50,678 bases of DNA from Streptomyces mangrovisoli (GCF_000974985.2 NZ_LAVA02000104.1:1-50678), one strand, 5' to 3'. Shown: positions 40,486 through 49,453, counted from the stretch's first letter. Notes: a model not told the origin generated them from the sequence alone. Program-made: numbers and translations.

Positions 40486-41424
40486 TCAGCCCAGGTCAGC
40501 CCCCACAGCTGCCCGCAGCTCACTCTCGTGCTCGGCCGCTACGTCAAGGATCGCATCCACCGCTGACAAGATCCGGATGGAATTGCCGTCGTTGTCGACC
40601 GCCGAGACCCGCCGCTTCGCGGTGATGTGATGCTCGGTCAGCTCCACCAAACGGCTGCGCTCGACGCCGTCGGCTTCCGCGAACACCAGCCTGGCCTGGG
40701 CGCGAGCGGCCGCATCGGGGGCCACCGGCGCGATGTCCCGCAGATCGGCCAGCAGGGCCTGGCGGTCCGCGTCCCGTCCGCGTCCCCGCGGCACACTGAT
40801 GATCATCGTGACGTTGATGTCCCCGTACGCTTCCTGCGCCTGCCGCAGGAAACTGGCCAGCCGGCCGTTGCGGCCGCGCAGTGCCGAGGCCTTATGGCTG
40901 CCGATACGGATCTCGATACGGGACGCACCCTGCGCGGTCCCCAACCGTTCCACCTCGGCCTTCGAGAGCACGGGACGGACCACCAGCCGCGTGTCGGGAA
41001 ACAGATGCAGCTCGTTCAGCCAGGTCTCCAAGGCCTTGTGAGACGGGGCCGACACGGAGCCCTGCATGAGACCGATCACGTTCCCGAACGGCAGGAAGCA
41101 GATCGCGGAGGTGTCCACGAAACCACGGCTGGCGTTCTGCTCCAGCTCCTGCCACTGACCCGTGCCCCAGTCCATCACGCTCAGCCACTCCGTGGCGTCC
41201 TTTACCCGGTGCAGCAGCAGGTGATCCTGCTGGCGCACGGTGGCCACCGACCCGACGAGAGTGACCTCCTTGGCGACCATCCGGTCCTCAACGCTGGCCG
41301 TGGCCAGGTCGCTCAGAGCGCTGTCCCAGTCCATGGGAGGCACCCGCACCTGCTCCCCAGAAGCGCTCGCCACGACCTCGAAGAAGGCGATCGTGCGTTC
41401 GGGCATGCGTCGGATGGAAGCCAC
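40486..41424 (-). CDS. Unrecognised 312-aa cytosolic protein, partner of 4-TM protein
   Basis: A soluble protein whose family I cannot name with confidence. Visible blocks: IAFFEVVASASGEQVRVPPM, HLLLHRVKDATEWLSVMDW, SAICFLPFGNVIGLMQGSVS, PSHKALETWLNEL, a segment SRIEIRIGSHKASALRGRNG, and near the C-terminus RLVELTEHHITAKRRVSAVD. The ICFLPFGNVIGLM then W/L-helix pattern looks like an alpha/beta domain. It is upstream of the 4-TM gene, 20 bp apart, and ends in a shared terminator. In a defence island, such a pair suggests a sensor plus membrane effector, which is inference. Confidence 0.65.
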   Translation of the reverse strand: MASIRRMPERTIAFFEVVASASGEQVRVPPMDWDSALSDLATASVEDRMVAKEVTLVGSVATVRQQDHLLLHRVKDATEWLSVMDWGTGQWQELEQNASRGFVDTSAICFLPFGNVIGLMQGSVSAPSHKALETWLNELHLFPDTRLVVRPVLSKAEVERLGTAQGASRIEIRIGSHKASALRGRNGRLASFLRQAQEAYGDINVTMIISVPRGRGRDADRQALLADLRDIAPVAPDAAARAQARLVFAEADGVERSRLVELTEHHITAKRRVSAVDNDGNSIRILSAVDAILDVAAEHESELRAAVGADLG

Positions 41425-42313
41425 CGCGTCTCCTCGGCCAGTCGATGATGCACGCCGACTTGCACCCCTGAGACGGGGAGACGAACAGACGCGCTTGCAG
41501 ACTCAGTTGGGCATATGACGCTAGCACCCTGAGTCACACTAATGTCCCACATGGCACCCTCGCCGCCGGACCGTGCCCGAAAAGTCTCAATCAGACTTTC
41601 GGCATCCGAATACACGAGTGATTTGATGGGTGAGAGCCGAAGCGTGTCCCTGCTTGCCCTTGTTTGCTCCGGCGCCGCAATACGTCCCCTGCTCCGGCAT
41701 GATGAGCGAGACCAGCCGAGGCCTCTGCCCCGCACTCACTCCGCAAGCCGCCGGTGCGTCTGAACCGGAAGCAGGGGCTCGACGTGCTCGTGCGCCACTT
41801 GCGGCGGCCGCGTAGCCGGGCTCTGTACGTCTTCCGTGGATCAGTCGGGTGTCCGGGCCGCCAGCAAGGACAGAGTCTCCACGCTCGCTTCCGCACACCA
41901 CACCCACCAGCTCACCGGCGTCACTGGCACGCCGCCGACGCTCCTGGCTCCGAGCAGCCAGCACAGATCACAGTCCTGCTCGTCGCATCGTCTTGGAAGC
42001 TGTCCTCGACCCAGACATCTGCTTCCTCACAGAAGTCCAGCGCGGCGGCCCCCCTGGGCCAGTAGTGGGGGCACACCCCCTGGCACGGATGCTACGGATC
42101 CGCGACCAGCTACAGCATCTGACCGACGAGGTTGTCACCTGACTCACGACCCCTTCTCGGCCGCTGCGGTCCCCGGACCCTCCGCTGCTCCCGCCTGACA
42201 TCCGGTCGGCACGCCATCGGCCGGCTCATCCCGCCGGAGGGGATCTGCCCGTGCCCGCATCTACGGTCACCCGGCGCGCGTACCGTGAGGTGACGACCCG
42301 CCGGGAGGACCAG
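41425..42313. other. Decayed region with helicase remnant and small hairpin
   Basis: No intact gene. It holds the helicase-like fragment at 41754-41831 and an interrupted hairpin AAAGTCT/AGACTTT near 41583-41601. A frame further on includes VLEAVLDPDICFLTEVQRGG, which may be a remnant of another gene. Lower-GC bases near 41500-41620 suggest a promoter for the minus-strand two-gene unit or its remains. Confidence 0.45.
41754..41831 (+). pseudogene. 5' fragment of a helicase gene
   Basis: Twenty-six codons (RKQGLDVLVRHLRRPRSRAL and YV) match residues 17-42 of the helicase at 33738 (RPDQQRGLDAVVRHLRRPRS in that region), followed by unrelated sequence before Walker A. It is a decayed paralogue or a leftover of a duplication, not a functional gene. 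Confidence 0.65.
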
Positions 42314-42619
42314 ATGAGCGAGCAACCCGACCACGCTCCCGTCACTCCGTACGCCCCTGCAGCGGGAGCTCCCGCCGAACTCCTCGTCCAGCTGCGCGCC
42401 GACCGCCGCGCGGACCGGTGGGTGCCAGCCTTCGAACGGGACTGGACCGCAGCGCTGGAGGAGTCCCGTCGCACGTTCTCCCTCGCCCCGCTCTACGAGG
42501 TCGTCCAGGGCTGGCAGGGCCATCTCGCCCACGCCCCGGCCGTCGACGCGTTTGCCGCCTCCGGCTACGACGACAGCGAGACCATCGACATGGCGGAACT
42601 GCGAGGAAGACGCCGATGA
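42314..42619 (+). CDS. DUF6247-like protein, probable antitoxin
   Basis: A 101-aa acidic protein from ATG 42314 (GGGAGGACCAG ahead). It resembles DUF6247 proteins: PAELLVQLRADRRADRWVPA, FERDWTAALEESRRTF, VVQGWQGHLAHAPAVDAFAA, SGYDDSETIDMAELRGRRR split at the loop. In Streptomyces these precede a small RelE-like gene. Here the stop overlaps the start of the toxin-like frame at 42616 by four bases, the usual type II toxin-antitoxin layout. Confidence 0.65.
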   Translation: MSEQPDHAPVTPYAPAAGAPAELLVQLRADRRADRWVPAFERDWTAALEESRRTFSLAPLYEVVQGWQGHLAHAPAVDAFAASGYDDSETIDMAELRGRRR

Positions 42620-42866
42620 CCGGACAGCCGTATGCGATTCGCTGCTCCCACCTGCCGCGAAGGTCCTCGACACCCTGCCTGAGCACGCCGAAGACATCGT
42701 GTGGGACGTCCTGGACGCGGCCGCGTTTGGGCTGGCAACTCGGCCACCCCTTGACGATCAAGCCCGCAAGAACGGGCCGTTGCTGCCTGCAAGGGCGGCC
42801 AACCCTCGCAAGTCCTGCGGGAAACCACCGTCAGGCTGCTCGGTCTCTGCCAATGTGACCTGGTGA
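42616..42866 (+). pseudogene. RelE/ParE-like toxin, frameshifted
   Basis: Begins MTGQPYAIR in one frame, then continues in another as LPPAAKVLDTLPEHAEDIVW and DVLDAAA. The pattern Y-A-I-R, P-A-A-x-K-V-L-D-x-L-P is the usual start of RelE-like toxins in Streptomyces. At least one frameshift lies near 42645 and the C-terminal toxin half (expected beta strands) is not recognisable. So the toxin looks dead while the antitoxin-like gene is intact. Confidence 0.55.
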
Positions 42867-43288
42867 GATATCGCTACATAGCCACCGCGATGGCCCTCGC
42901 CATTGCCGCGGTCGGCTGTTCGTCCGCCACCTCGTCGCAGGACAAGCCCACCGCGCCCAGCCCGTCACCGAGCCGGAGCTACCTGCACCCAGTCAAAGAC
43001 CTGTACTGGGTGAAGAGCAACTGCGAGGTCGGAGACTCGCCGCAGCTGACGTTCTGGCTGCGCAACCACGCCGGGCACTCCATGGCGTACGACATCCGGT
43101 ATGAGTTCCTCGACACGAAGGGCAAAGTCGTCGGCTCGGCGGAAGGCGTTTTCTCTGTAGCCGCGCACCAGGTGCTCGGCGACGAGGGGCTCTACGGCGA
43201 CAGCGGCCACTGCGGCCCCAAGCTCCGCCTCGTCTACGTCAACGCGTACGACGACACGGACGACGGCGCCGATCAGCCCCACTTCTGA
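42863..43288 (+). CDS. Secreted lipoprotein
   Basis: A 141-aa protein from GTG 42863 with a lipoprotein signal: RYRYIATAMALAIAAVGC, lipidated Cys at residue 19. A Ser/Pro linker follows, then a ~95-residue beta-rich domain (QLTFWLRNHAGHSMAYDIRY, EFLDTKGKVVGSAEGVFSV) like a FxLYD/extracellular immunoglobulin-like domain, with two Cys (NCEVG, GHCGP) likely bonded. Function unknown. The start overlaps the end of the broken toxin frame. Confidence 0.75.
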   Translation: MRYRYIATAMALAIAAVGCSSATSSQDKPTAPSPSPSRSYLHPVKDLYWVKSNCEVGDSPQLTFWLRNHAGHSMAYDIRYEFLDTKGKVVGSAEGVFSVAAHQVLGDEGLYGDSGHCGPKLRLVYVNAYDDTDDGADQPHF

Positions 43289-43419
43289 CAACGCCGGATC
43301 ATGGCGCTGGCGGCTGCGGGCACGCAGAACCCCGCGTGCAGGTCCTTTGGTGGCGTCCTGCACCGCCGCATCGCCCTGGCCCTTCAAGCGCGCCCGCGCC
43401 CGCGGACACGTTAGGCCGA

Positions 43420-43590
43420 CGCCACTCCCGGCGCCTGTACGACTGCATCGAAGCTCAATTCAACCGCCCTGCGCTACTTCGTCCTGGACGGCACCGACCA
43501 CGCCAGCCACAAGGAGCAGGGCAGCGTGATCCACCGCTACAACATCTGGTGGAACAAGCACGCCGCCAACGATCGGTCATGCACTGGCAG
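43420..43590 (+). pseudogene. IS630-family transposase remnant
   Basis: Frames read RRLYDCIEAQFN and then, shifted by one base, LRYFVLDGTDHASHKEQGSV and IHRYNIWWNKHAANDR. This is the C-terminal end of IS630-type transposases as found in Streptomyces. The rest of the gene and the IS ends are missing. Confidence 0.6.
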
Positions 43591-43767
43591 ATGCCCTTCG
43601 GCCTAGACAGTCGCCTCCGTACGCTGCTCGCTTCTTCGGGGCCCGAAAGGCCGGTGCCGACGACTGCCTGCTGCGGATCGGCACCCGCACCTCGGGATTG
43701 CTGACTGCCCAGACCGGAGGGGCATTGCCCGCACGGACAAGGCCCCCTGTGTGTGAGCCGGTCGGGG

Positions 43768-45285
43768 TCAGGTGAGGTCGCGGGTTTCCCAGCCGGGTGG
43801 GAGTTTGGGCAGTCCGATGAGGGCGTCGATGCCGAGGTGCTCGAGGAGGAGGGCTTTGAGGTGGCGGCCGTCGATGAGTTCCATGCGGCCGGTGCGGTGG
43901 GCGAAGTCCCAGCTGGCTTTGCCGAACCATGCGGTGGTGACGACGATGCCCTTGGCGGCGGCTTTGTCGTGCATGACGCCGGCGAGTGCGCGTACGGCTT
44001 CGGCGGGCACGGCGTTCTTGGAGCGTTTGGCCTGGATGATGCACAGGCCGCCGATGAGGGGTTCCTCGTTGACCGCCACGGCGTCGACCCCGTCATCGCG
44101 GGAGGCCTGGGTGACCCACGACTTGAGGCCGATCTTCTCGAAGAGACGCCGGATGAGGTGCTCGAACTCGATGGGATCCAGCGCGACGAGGTCGGGCCGG
44201 CTGTCCAGCCCGGCGACGACGTCCCGCTCAGCGGCCAATTTGTACTTGGCCAGGTCGAAGGTGACCACGGGACGGACGGGTTCCAGGTCATAGGGGTGCT
44301 GGGAGACGATGGCGTTGAGGAAGTGCAGGGTCTGGACCGGGTCGAGTTCGGGTTCGTCCAGGATGAGGTCTTCGAATGTCTCCCGGCTCGCCCGCAGACT
44401 GATCAGACAGGGCCGGATGGCTTTCCCGGTGGCGCGGTCCTTGGCATGGACGTGTCCGTTGAACGCCACGACGTCGACCAGCGAGGGCGGACTCACCGCA
44501 AAGGCCTCAGCAATTGCCCTCAGGGACAACCGTGCGACGAGGTCTCGGTACATCGCCTTGCACTCGGTCTCCTTCCGCGGCTGCGGTACGACTGTCGGAG
44601 GCACCGATGCCTTGAACCGGTACTGCGTAACTGCCGGCACCACTACCTGGCCAGGCAGTTCGACCTCCAGGACCAGTTCTCTCGCCTCCGGCGCGAAAGC
44701 CGCACGACGTCCACCGCGGAGGCCATCGGGGTAGCGGACTTCGCCGAGCGCCCCTTCCACACAGTTGGTCAGCCCCTCGGAGCCACCTTCACTGAAGGCC
44801 TCCTCCACCTCTGGCCGATACGCGTGAAGACCACCAGGCCGCGCATGGAGCACGGACGCCAAGCGATCCACCTGCATCTCCAGCTCGGATGTCTTAGCCG
44901 TCGCCTCCTGACGCAGTCGGTCGCTCGCCTCCTGCTTCGCCTGCCGCTCTGCCGCCGCCTTCTCACGTGCCTCGGCCTGCTTTTTCTGTTCGGCCTCTCT
45001 GGCTCGCGCTGCCTCACGTTTCTCCAGATCCCGGACGATCTGCTCGGCTCTCCGGGACTCGGCGGAACGCTGAACCTCCTTCTCCTTCTGGGCACGGGCC
45101 CAAGCCTGCGCCTGCTCACGTTCCCGCCTGGCCTCCTCCTTGGCACGTTGAGCAGCCTCTCGTTCTGCCGCGCGAGCTTGACGATCACGTTCTGCCTCGG
45201 CCCGCTTGGCAGCAGCGGCCTTCTCCTTCTGCGCATCCCTGTACGCCTGCAGCAGCTGCGCCGTCAGAGACTTTCTGCGTGCCAT
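43768..45285 (-). CDS. Mrr-like restriction endonuclease with coiled-coil N-terminus
   Basis: A 505-aa protein. Residues ~10-140 form a long, charged Lys/Arg/Glu/Ala coiled coil. A middle domain (about 150-370) contains EARELVLEVELPGQVVVP and LISLRASRETFEDLILDEPE. The C-terminal 120 residues are an Mrr/PD-(D/E)xK domain: DPIEFEHLIRRLFEKIGLKS, then ASRDDGVDAVAVN (catalytic Asp near residue 400) and CIIQAKRSKNAV (Gln-x-Lys near 417). Such proteins are frequent in Streptomyces; a role against modified or foreign DNA is inferred. Single gene, divergent from nothing clear. Confidence 0.85.
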   Translation of the reverse strand: MARRKSLTAQLLQAYRDAQKEKAAAAKRAEAERDRQARAAEREAAQRAKEEARREREQAQAWARAQKEKEVQRSAESRRAEQIVRDLEKREAARAREAEQKKQAEAREKAAAERQAKQEASDRLRQEATAKTSELEMQVDRLASVLHARPGGLHAYRPEVEEAFSEGGSEGLTNCVEGALGEVRYPDGLRGGRRAAFAPEARELVLEVELPGQVVVPAVTQYRFKASVPPTVVPQPRKETECKAMYRDLVARLSLRAIAEAFAVSPPSLVDVVAFNGHVHAKDRATGKAIRPCLISLRASRETFEDLILDEPELDPVQTLHFLNAIVSQHPYDLEPVRPVVTFDLAKYKLAAERDVVAGLDSRPDLVALDPIEFEHLIRRLFEKIGLKSWVTQASRDDGVDAVAVNEEPLIGGLCIIQAKRSKNAVPAEAVRALAGVMHDKAAAKGIVVTTAWFGKASWDFAHRTGRMELIDGRHLKALLLEHLGIDALIGLPKLPPGWETRDLT

Positions 45286-46001
45286 CCGCCCCCCTATGAC
45301 AGACCGAAGAAGGAGAACTGCCCTGCGGCACAGACCGTCAATCCGAACGACTTGCTTGATGGCTCAAGAGGTCGCTCGGTGGACGTCTTTGCGACCTCCA
45401 AAGCGGCAGGAGCCGCCGCGACACCCGGCAAGGAGCGGGCGCCCGTGGCACTGGCACGCGGCCTGGTTGCTGGCAGCGCTGTTGATGACGAGACGCCTCC
45501 GGCCGCAGGACGATGCATGATGAGGTGGGACCCGGGCTGATCCCCGAGCCGGCCCGGGTGCCCGTAGAGTCCTGCAGCACGCTTTCTGGTGTCCTCGCCC
45601 GAGGGCGCGTAGACCCTTCAGCTCCGGACGGCTGTAGCGTCCTGGACCAGGGCTCAGAGCGGGGATGTCAGATCGGGGCGATCACCCCGAGAGGCTGACT
45701 GGAAGAGTTCGGCGCACACGACGAGGAGGGCCGTCCAGCCGGCAGAGCCATCGAGGAGCGGAGCGCACTCCTCGCGGACGCGTTCAGCGGTGCGGGGCAC
45801 GAGCTGCGCGTGGGTCTAGAGAATGGCGGCGTCGACCGGCCCGGATGACGAACCAGCTCACCGAGCACCCACCCGAGCCGCAGAACATCTTTCGGAACGG
45901 GTCCGCACCCCAGTCCCGGTGGCCGACGCCCACTACCACGCTGCCACTGGCTAATCAGGCCGCGCACACCCGGGGCCGTTGCCGCTGGCTGGAGCCCCAA
46001 C
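45286..46001. other. Intergenic region without a supported gene
   Basis: About 700 bp between the Mrr-like gene and the 46002 fragment. Only shadow frames are present. I see no clear repeat; the last 150 bp carry a frame (MTNQLTEHPPEPQNIFRNGS) that might belong to a decayed gene. Confidence 0.4.
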
Positions 46002-46193
46002 ATGGCCGCCGCCGGCCTCATGTACCTCGAAGCCGCCGGCATCCCCGTCAAACCCGCCCTCAAGGACCTCCTCCTAGACCCCGCCTGCACCGACGGAAAG
46101 ATAGCCGCCTTGCTGCGTACCTGGCTGGCGTGCCCAACGGTGGTGCCTGCTGCTGCCGAGGCGTTCGTCATACGGCGTCGTGCTGCTCCGTAG
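46002..46193 (+). pseudogene. Possible gene fragment
   Basis: A 63-codon frame, AAAGLMYLEAAGIPVKPALK then DLLLDPACTDGKIAALLRTW, that reads like a coherent helical protein piece. No start context or partner was found, and it ends head-on at the next gene. Probably the relic of a longer gene. No family recognised. Confidence 0.3.
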
Positions 46194-46208
46194 AGCCGGG
46201 ACGGTCGG

Positions 46209-47402
46209 TCAGCCGGCGCTGGAGAGGCGGCGGGCGCGGGGCTGGCTGGGCGGCCGGGCGGGAGGCCTGGCGGTGCTGGTACTGGTGCCGGATGGGGTGG
46301 TTTCGGTGGAGTGCTTGATCTGCAGCAGGAGGCGAGCCCCATCTTCGCTGAGGCCTACGGTGTCGATGCCGGTGTCGGGTGCGGTGCCGTTGTGGCGAGC
46401 CTTGGCGCGGAGGATGTGGGTGAGGGCTGGAGAGAGAAAGATCTTCCGAGCGGGGGTGCCAGTGCCGTCCGACAGTGCGGCTGTCGTGGCCTGGTGGGCG
46501 GGCGCCACGGTGCCGCGTTCCCGACTGCCGGAGCTGTCTGGGGAGGGAGGAAGGAACAGTTCCCGGCCGACGTCGGCGATGTGGTCGTAAGTGGGGGGAG
46601 TATTGGTGGGGTGGAGGTTCTCGGTGGTGAGGTAGGCGGTGCCGATGGTGAGGGCGGTCTCGACCTCGTGGGGTGTCATGCAGTTCAGCAGTACTTTGAA
46701 TTGTGTGCTGATCTTGGTGGAGTAGTGCATGGTGGCCAGGCGGGCGAGTTTGGCGGACTGGGTGAGTGGGCCGTCTGCGGGGGCGGGCCCGGGGGTGCGG
46801 GCGCGGGTGAAGGCCTCGCGCCAGAGGCGCACGGTGTAAGGGTGGGCAGCGCCAAGGGCGCGTAGGAAGGCCTTGCACTGCTTCCAGGTGATGGCCTGGG
46901 CCTCGCGGCGGGTGATGCGCCAGAGAGTGGTGAGCGGCAGAAGCACGGTGCCGTCGATGGTAGCGGTGGTGGCGCGCTTCTGCAGGACACGCAGGGGCGG
47001 GGCGCCGGCGCGTTCGTAGGCGGCGGCGAGGGCGGCGTTGAGGTCCTGGGGGGTGCGGATGTTGGGCACGGACGGGGCCCGCAGGGTAGCGAGGATGCCG
47101 CGGTGCTCGGCGCGGGCGGCCTGCCACAGAGCCCAGGCGCCCCGCTCTTGCTGGGTACTGGCGCCGCAGGCGCGGGCGAAGGCGGTCACGACGCGCTCCT
47201 GGGGCACGGCGCGGGCGTCGATGGCGCGCTTGAGGGTGGTCGCGGAGACGGTGGTGGTGTCCTCGAGCTCGGCGGTGCGCAGGGCCAGCTCGGCGAATGT
47301 GAGCTGGCAGCTGTCCTTGAGCGCGGTCAGGAAAACGACGAGGTCGTTGTGGCGTCGGCCGGCGCGGCGTACAGCACATGAGGTACGCGAGGGCGAAGTC
47401 AT
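46209..47402 (-). CDS. Helix-turn-helix regulator-like protein
   Basis: A 397-aa protein. The N-terminal ~90 residues resemble the HTH unit of Streptomyces XRE-like proteins: LKDSCQLTFAELALRTAE, TVSATTLKRAIDARAVPQER, VTAFARACGA. The middle repeats a related unit near residues 120-200 (PQDLNAALAAAYERAGAPPL, EAQAITWKQCKAFLRALGA). The Thr/Pro/Ser-rich C-terminus looks disordered. ATG 47402 has AGGAG nine bases ahead. It follows the 92-aa membrane gene by 12 bp. Confidence 0.65.
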   Translation of the reverse strand: MTSPSRTSCAVRRAGRRHNDLVVFLTALKDSCQLTFAELALRTAELEDTTTVSATTLKRAIDARAVPQERVVTAFARACGASTQQERGAWALWQAARAEHRGILATLRAPSVPNIRTPQDLNAALAAAYERAGAPPLRVLQKRATTATIDGTVLLPLTTLWRITRREAQAITWKQCKAFLRALGAAHPYTVRLWREAFTRARTPGPAPADGPLTQSAKLARLATMHYSTKISTQFKVLLNCMTPHEVETALTIGTAYLTTENLHPTNTPPTYDHIADVGRELFLPPSPDSSGSRERGTVAPAHQATTAALSDGTGTPARKIFLSPALTHILRAKARHNGTAPDTGIDTVGLSEDGARLLLQIKHSTETTPSGTSTSTARPPARPPSQPRARRLSSAG

Positions 47403-47414
47403 TGCGGCCGTCTC

Positions 47415-47693
47415 CTACCTGACCTCGGTGTCGGCGGCCGCGCGGACAACGGCGGCGGCGAGCGTGGTGCGCAGGCGCCGTCCGCCGCCGGCGGCGATGG
47501 TGGCCGCGCCGATCCCGCCGCACCCGGCGAGCAGGGTGAGCGCGTCGCTTACGGGCATGCCGGCGAGGGTGAGGCCGGTGCCCAGGAGAGGGAAGACGGT
47601 GATGCCGCAGATCTGCGCGGCGGTGAGCGGTCGGGCCGTAGTGCGGGACGGCTCAGACTGAGGCGCGGGCGCGCCGGGGCGGTGCGTGGACAC
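47415..47693 (-). CDS. Small two-TM membrane protein
   Basis: A 92-aa protein from GTG 47693, with GGAGG ten bases ahead. A disordered N-terminus is followed by two hydrophobic segments (AQICGITVFPLLGTGLTLAG and ALTLLAGCGGIGAATIAAG) and a basic tail. Small membrane proteins like this pair with XRE-like genes on Streptomyces mobile DNA. It is the first gene of a two-gene operon with the 46209 regulator. Function unknown. Confidence 0.65.
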   Translation of the reverse strand: MSTHRPGAPAPQSEPSRTTARPLTAAQICGITVFPLLGTGLTLAGMPVSDALTLLAGCGGIGAATIAAGGGRRLRTTLAAAVVRAAADTEVR

Positions 47694-48610
47694 GATGGGA
47701 GATCCTCCCTGACGGGGGTATGCCGGGGCCGCCGGTCCGCGAACGGGATCCGGCGGCCCGATTCAGATGCTGCTACTGGCCGCAAAACCGGTGAGGCGGG
47801 CGACAGTTGACGGCTGTCGTCCTCCGGTGCTGAAGAGGATGGCACGTCCAGTCTCCGCCCCGCTCGACCGGAAAAGCGCATATGCGCGCTATGTCTTTTT
47901 ACTGGTCCGTGGGTGTTCCAGGTATGCCTCCGGTTGACGGCTGCGAGCGTGCCGCCCACTTGCCCGCCGCGACCAGCACCTTGTCCTCCATGCCCCACGG
48001 CCCCCGGTCCGCGGGTGTTCCAGTCTGGCTTGCCCCCGGCCCGCCAGGCATTGATGCTGCGTCATAACTCCGTTGTCTGTGCTGTGCAGGGGGACCGGAC
48101 CAACTGGTCCGGGGACAATGGGTTCCCTGACCCGCTACTGGCCGCAAACCGACGCGACAGGGACATCTCCGAAGGTCATGGTGACGCGTGCCCGCGGACA
48201 CGAGGGCCGGCCCCGGCAACGGGACTGGTCCTCGTGCGTATTGGTAGCCGCGCTGTCGCGCGCGGCTACGATCCCGAGTTGTCTCGCGCGTCCCGCACTG
48301 GCCGACGGTCGCCGCTGCCCGCCGACATGCCGGACAACAGACGCGAGTTGGCGGGGAGGGCAGCCGGTTTCCGCTATGACGCCGGGCGGCAGTACGCACA
48401 CCGCCGACCGCCACCGCTGTATCCCCGCCCGCGCCGGGACAGCTTTGACGGCCAAGGTCCCTACCCGGGCCCGCGACACCCACCCGCACGACTGCAGGCA
48501 GGCGTGGGGTGCGCGCTGTCGACGAAGGCAGCACGGCAGCGGTGCAGATCCACGAAGCCGTGCGCCACGGGCATCTCACCCCAGGTCGTGCCGGCAGGCG
48601 CTGTGGTACG
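47694..48610. other. Noncoding region rich in repeats and palindromes
   Basis: No convincing gene. Direct repeats: GCTACTGGCCGCAAA at 47772-47786 and 48134-48148; GGTCCGYGGGTGTTCCAG at 47904-47921 and 48006-48023 (one difference). Palindromes: CCGGACCA-AC-TGGTCCGG at 48095-48112; stem CACGAGG/CCTCGTG at 48199-48205 and 48230-48236; a perfect 10-bp stem GTAGCCGCGC/GCGCGGCTAC at 48244-48253 and 48260-48269 with a six-base loop. This density is unlike other gaps in the window and suggests a regulatory, replication or RNA function. Confidence 0.5.
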
Positions 48611-49453
48611 TCAGCCAGATGTCTTCCAAGTAGCAGCGTTGAACAATGCGTATTCGAGCAGGTCAGGGGCTACTTCGGATGGCCATCCTTCAACTGCAGC
48701 TAGCTGGTTGGCGGCGGCGTGCATGAAGGAGAGATAGACCTGGTAGCGGTGGGGCGTCCAGTTGCTGTCCGACCAGACCCAGGCGGCGATGGAGCCGTCC
48801 ACATCGTGGCCGCTCTCGCAGCCGACGGCAGCGGCCATCCGCCTCAGGCGTCTGGCCAGCACGCGGTCGAGGATGAGCGGCCGCGCGCCGTGGGCGGGCC
48901 GCCGCGCGAGGCCGGTGAAGTAGAGGAACTTGGTGAAGAAGGCCGGCCCGAGCCCGGGAACCTGCCTATAGAGCGCGGCGTACGCCTGCGGTGCACCGTG
49001 CTCGTGCAGTGCGGTGACCGCAGCAGCCAGCGCCGCGTCGAGGCCGTCGAAGGCCAGGATCTTGTGGAGGGCGGCTGGTCCGCTGCCGCCGGGAGTGCCG
49101 CGCTTTCCCTTGCCCCACACATACGTCGTGACCAGCGCTTCCCGGAACGCCTCCCGCTGCAGCGCGTCGGCGACGCCCGAGGCGACCTCCGCCCGGCTGA
49201 CCGCCGCATCACCGTCCGCAGAGGTGGAGGCCAGCGTGGAGGGCCACGGGGTGATCTGCGCCCATCGGCTGGGTGTGTAGCGGACGGAGTGCGCGCCGGG
49301 TGTCCCGTCCGGGTATGCCGACGCATTCGTCTCCCACCAGCGGCCCAGAGCCCGCACAACGGGAGCCGGCAGCGGGCGTGCGGCCATCTCGCGGTCCACC
49401 GCGTCCGCACGCTCCTGGCGACCCTGCCTGTCCTGCCCGTTCTGTTCGTTCAC
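48611..49453 (-). CDS. 8-oxoguanine DNA glycosylase OGG-fold protein
   Basis: A 280-aa protein matching the OGG-fold group of Streptomyces: VTTYVWGKGKRGTPGG, GPAALHKILAFDGLDAALAA, then a helix-hairpin-helix block with VPGLGPAFFTKFLYFTG (candidate catalytic Lys in FTKF) and PLILDRVLARRL with the candidate catalytic Asp. A C-terminal AWVWSDSNWTPHRYQVYLSF is conserved in this group. Activity on oxidised or modified bases is inferred from the fold. It begins 22 bp after the PIN gene on the same strand, so the two form an operon. Confidence 0.8.
   Translation of the reverse strand: MNEQNGQDRQGRQERADAVDREMAARPLPAPVVRALGRWWETNASAYPDGTPGAHSVRYTPSRWAQITPWPSTLASTSADGDAAVSRAEVASGVADALQREAFREALVTTYVWGKGKRGTPGGSGPAALHKILAFDGLDAALAAAVTALHEHGAPQAYAALYRQVPGLGPAFFTKFLYFTGLARRPAHGARPLILDRVLARRLRRMAAAVGCESGHDVDGSIAAWVWSDSNWTPHRYQVYLSFMHAAANQLAAVEGWPSEVAPDLLEYALFNAATWKTSG

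Noticed and set aside
39911..41424. Calling the two-gene unit Kiwa
   Set aside because: Only size and topology agree with KwaA/KwaB; I could not recognise the KwaB (DUF4868) sequence pattern.
47899..48579. 226-codon minus-strand frame in the repeat-rich gap
   Set aside because: Composition is Arg/Cys/Gly-rich and unlike neighbouring genes, and it crosses several palindromes and repeats; no domain seen.
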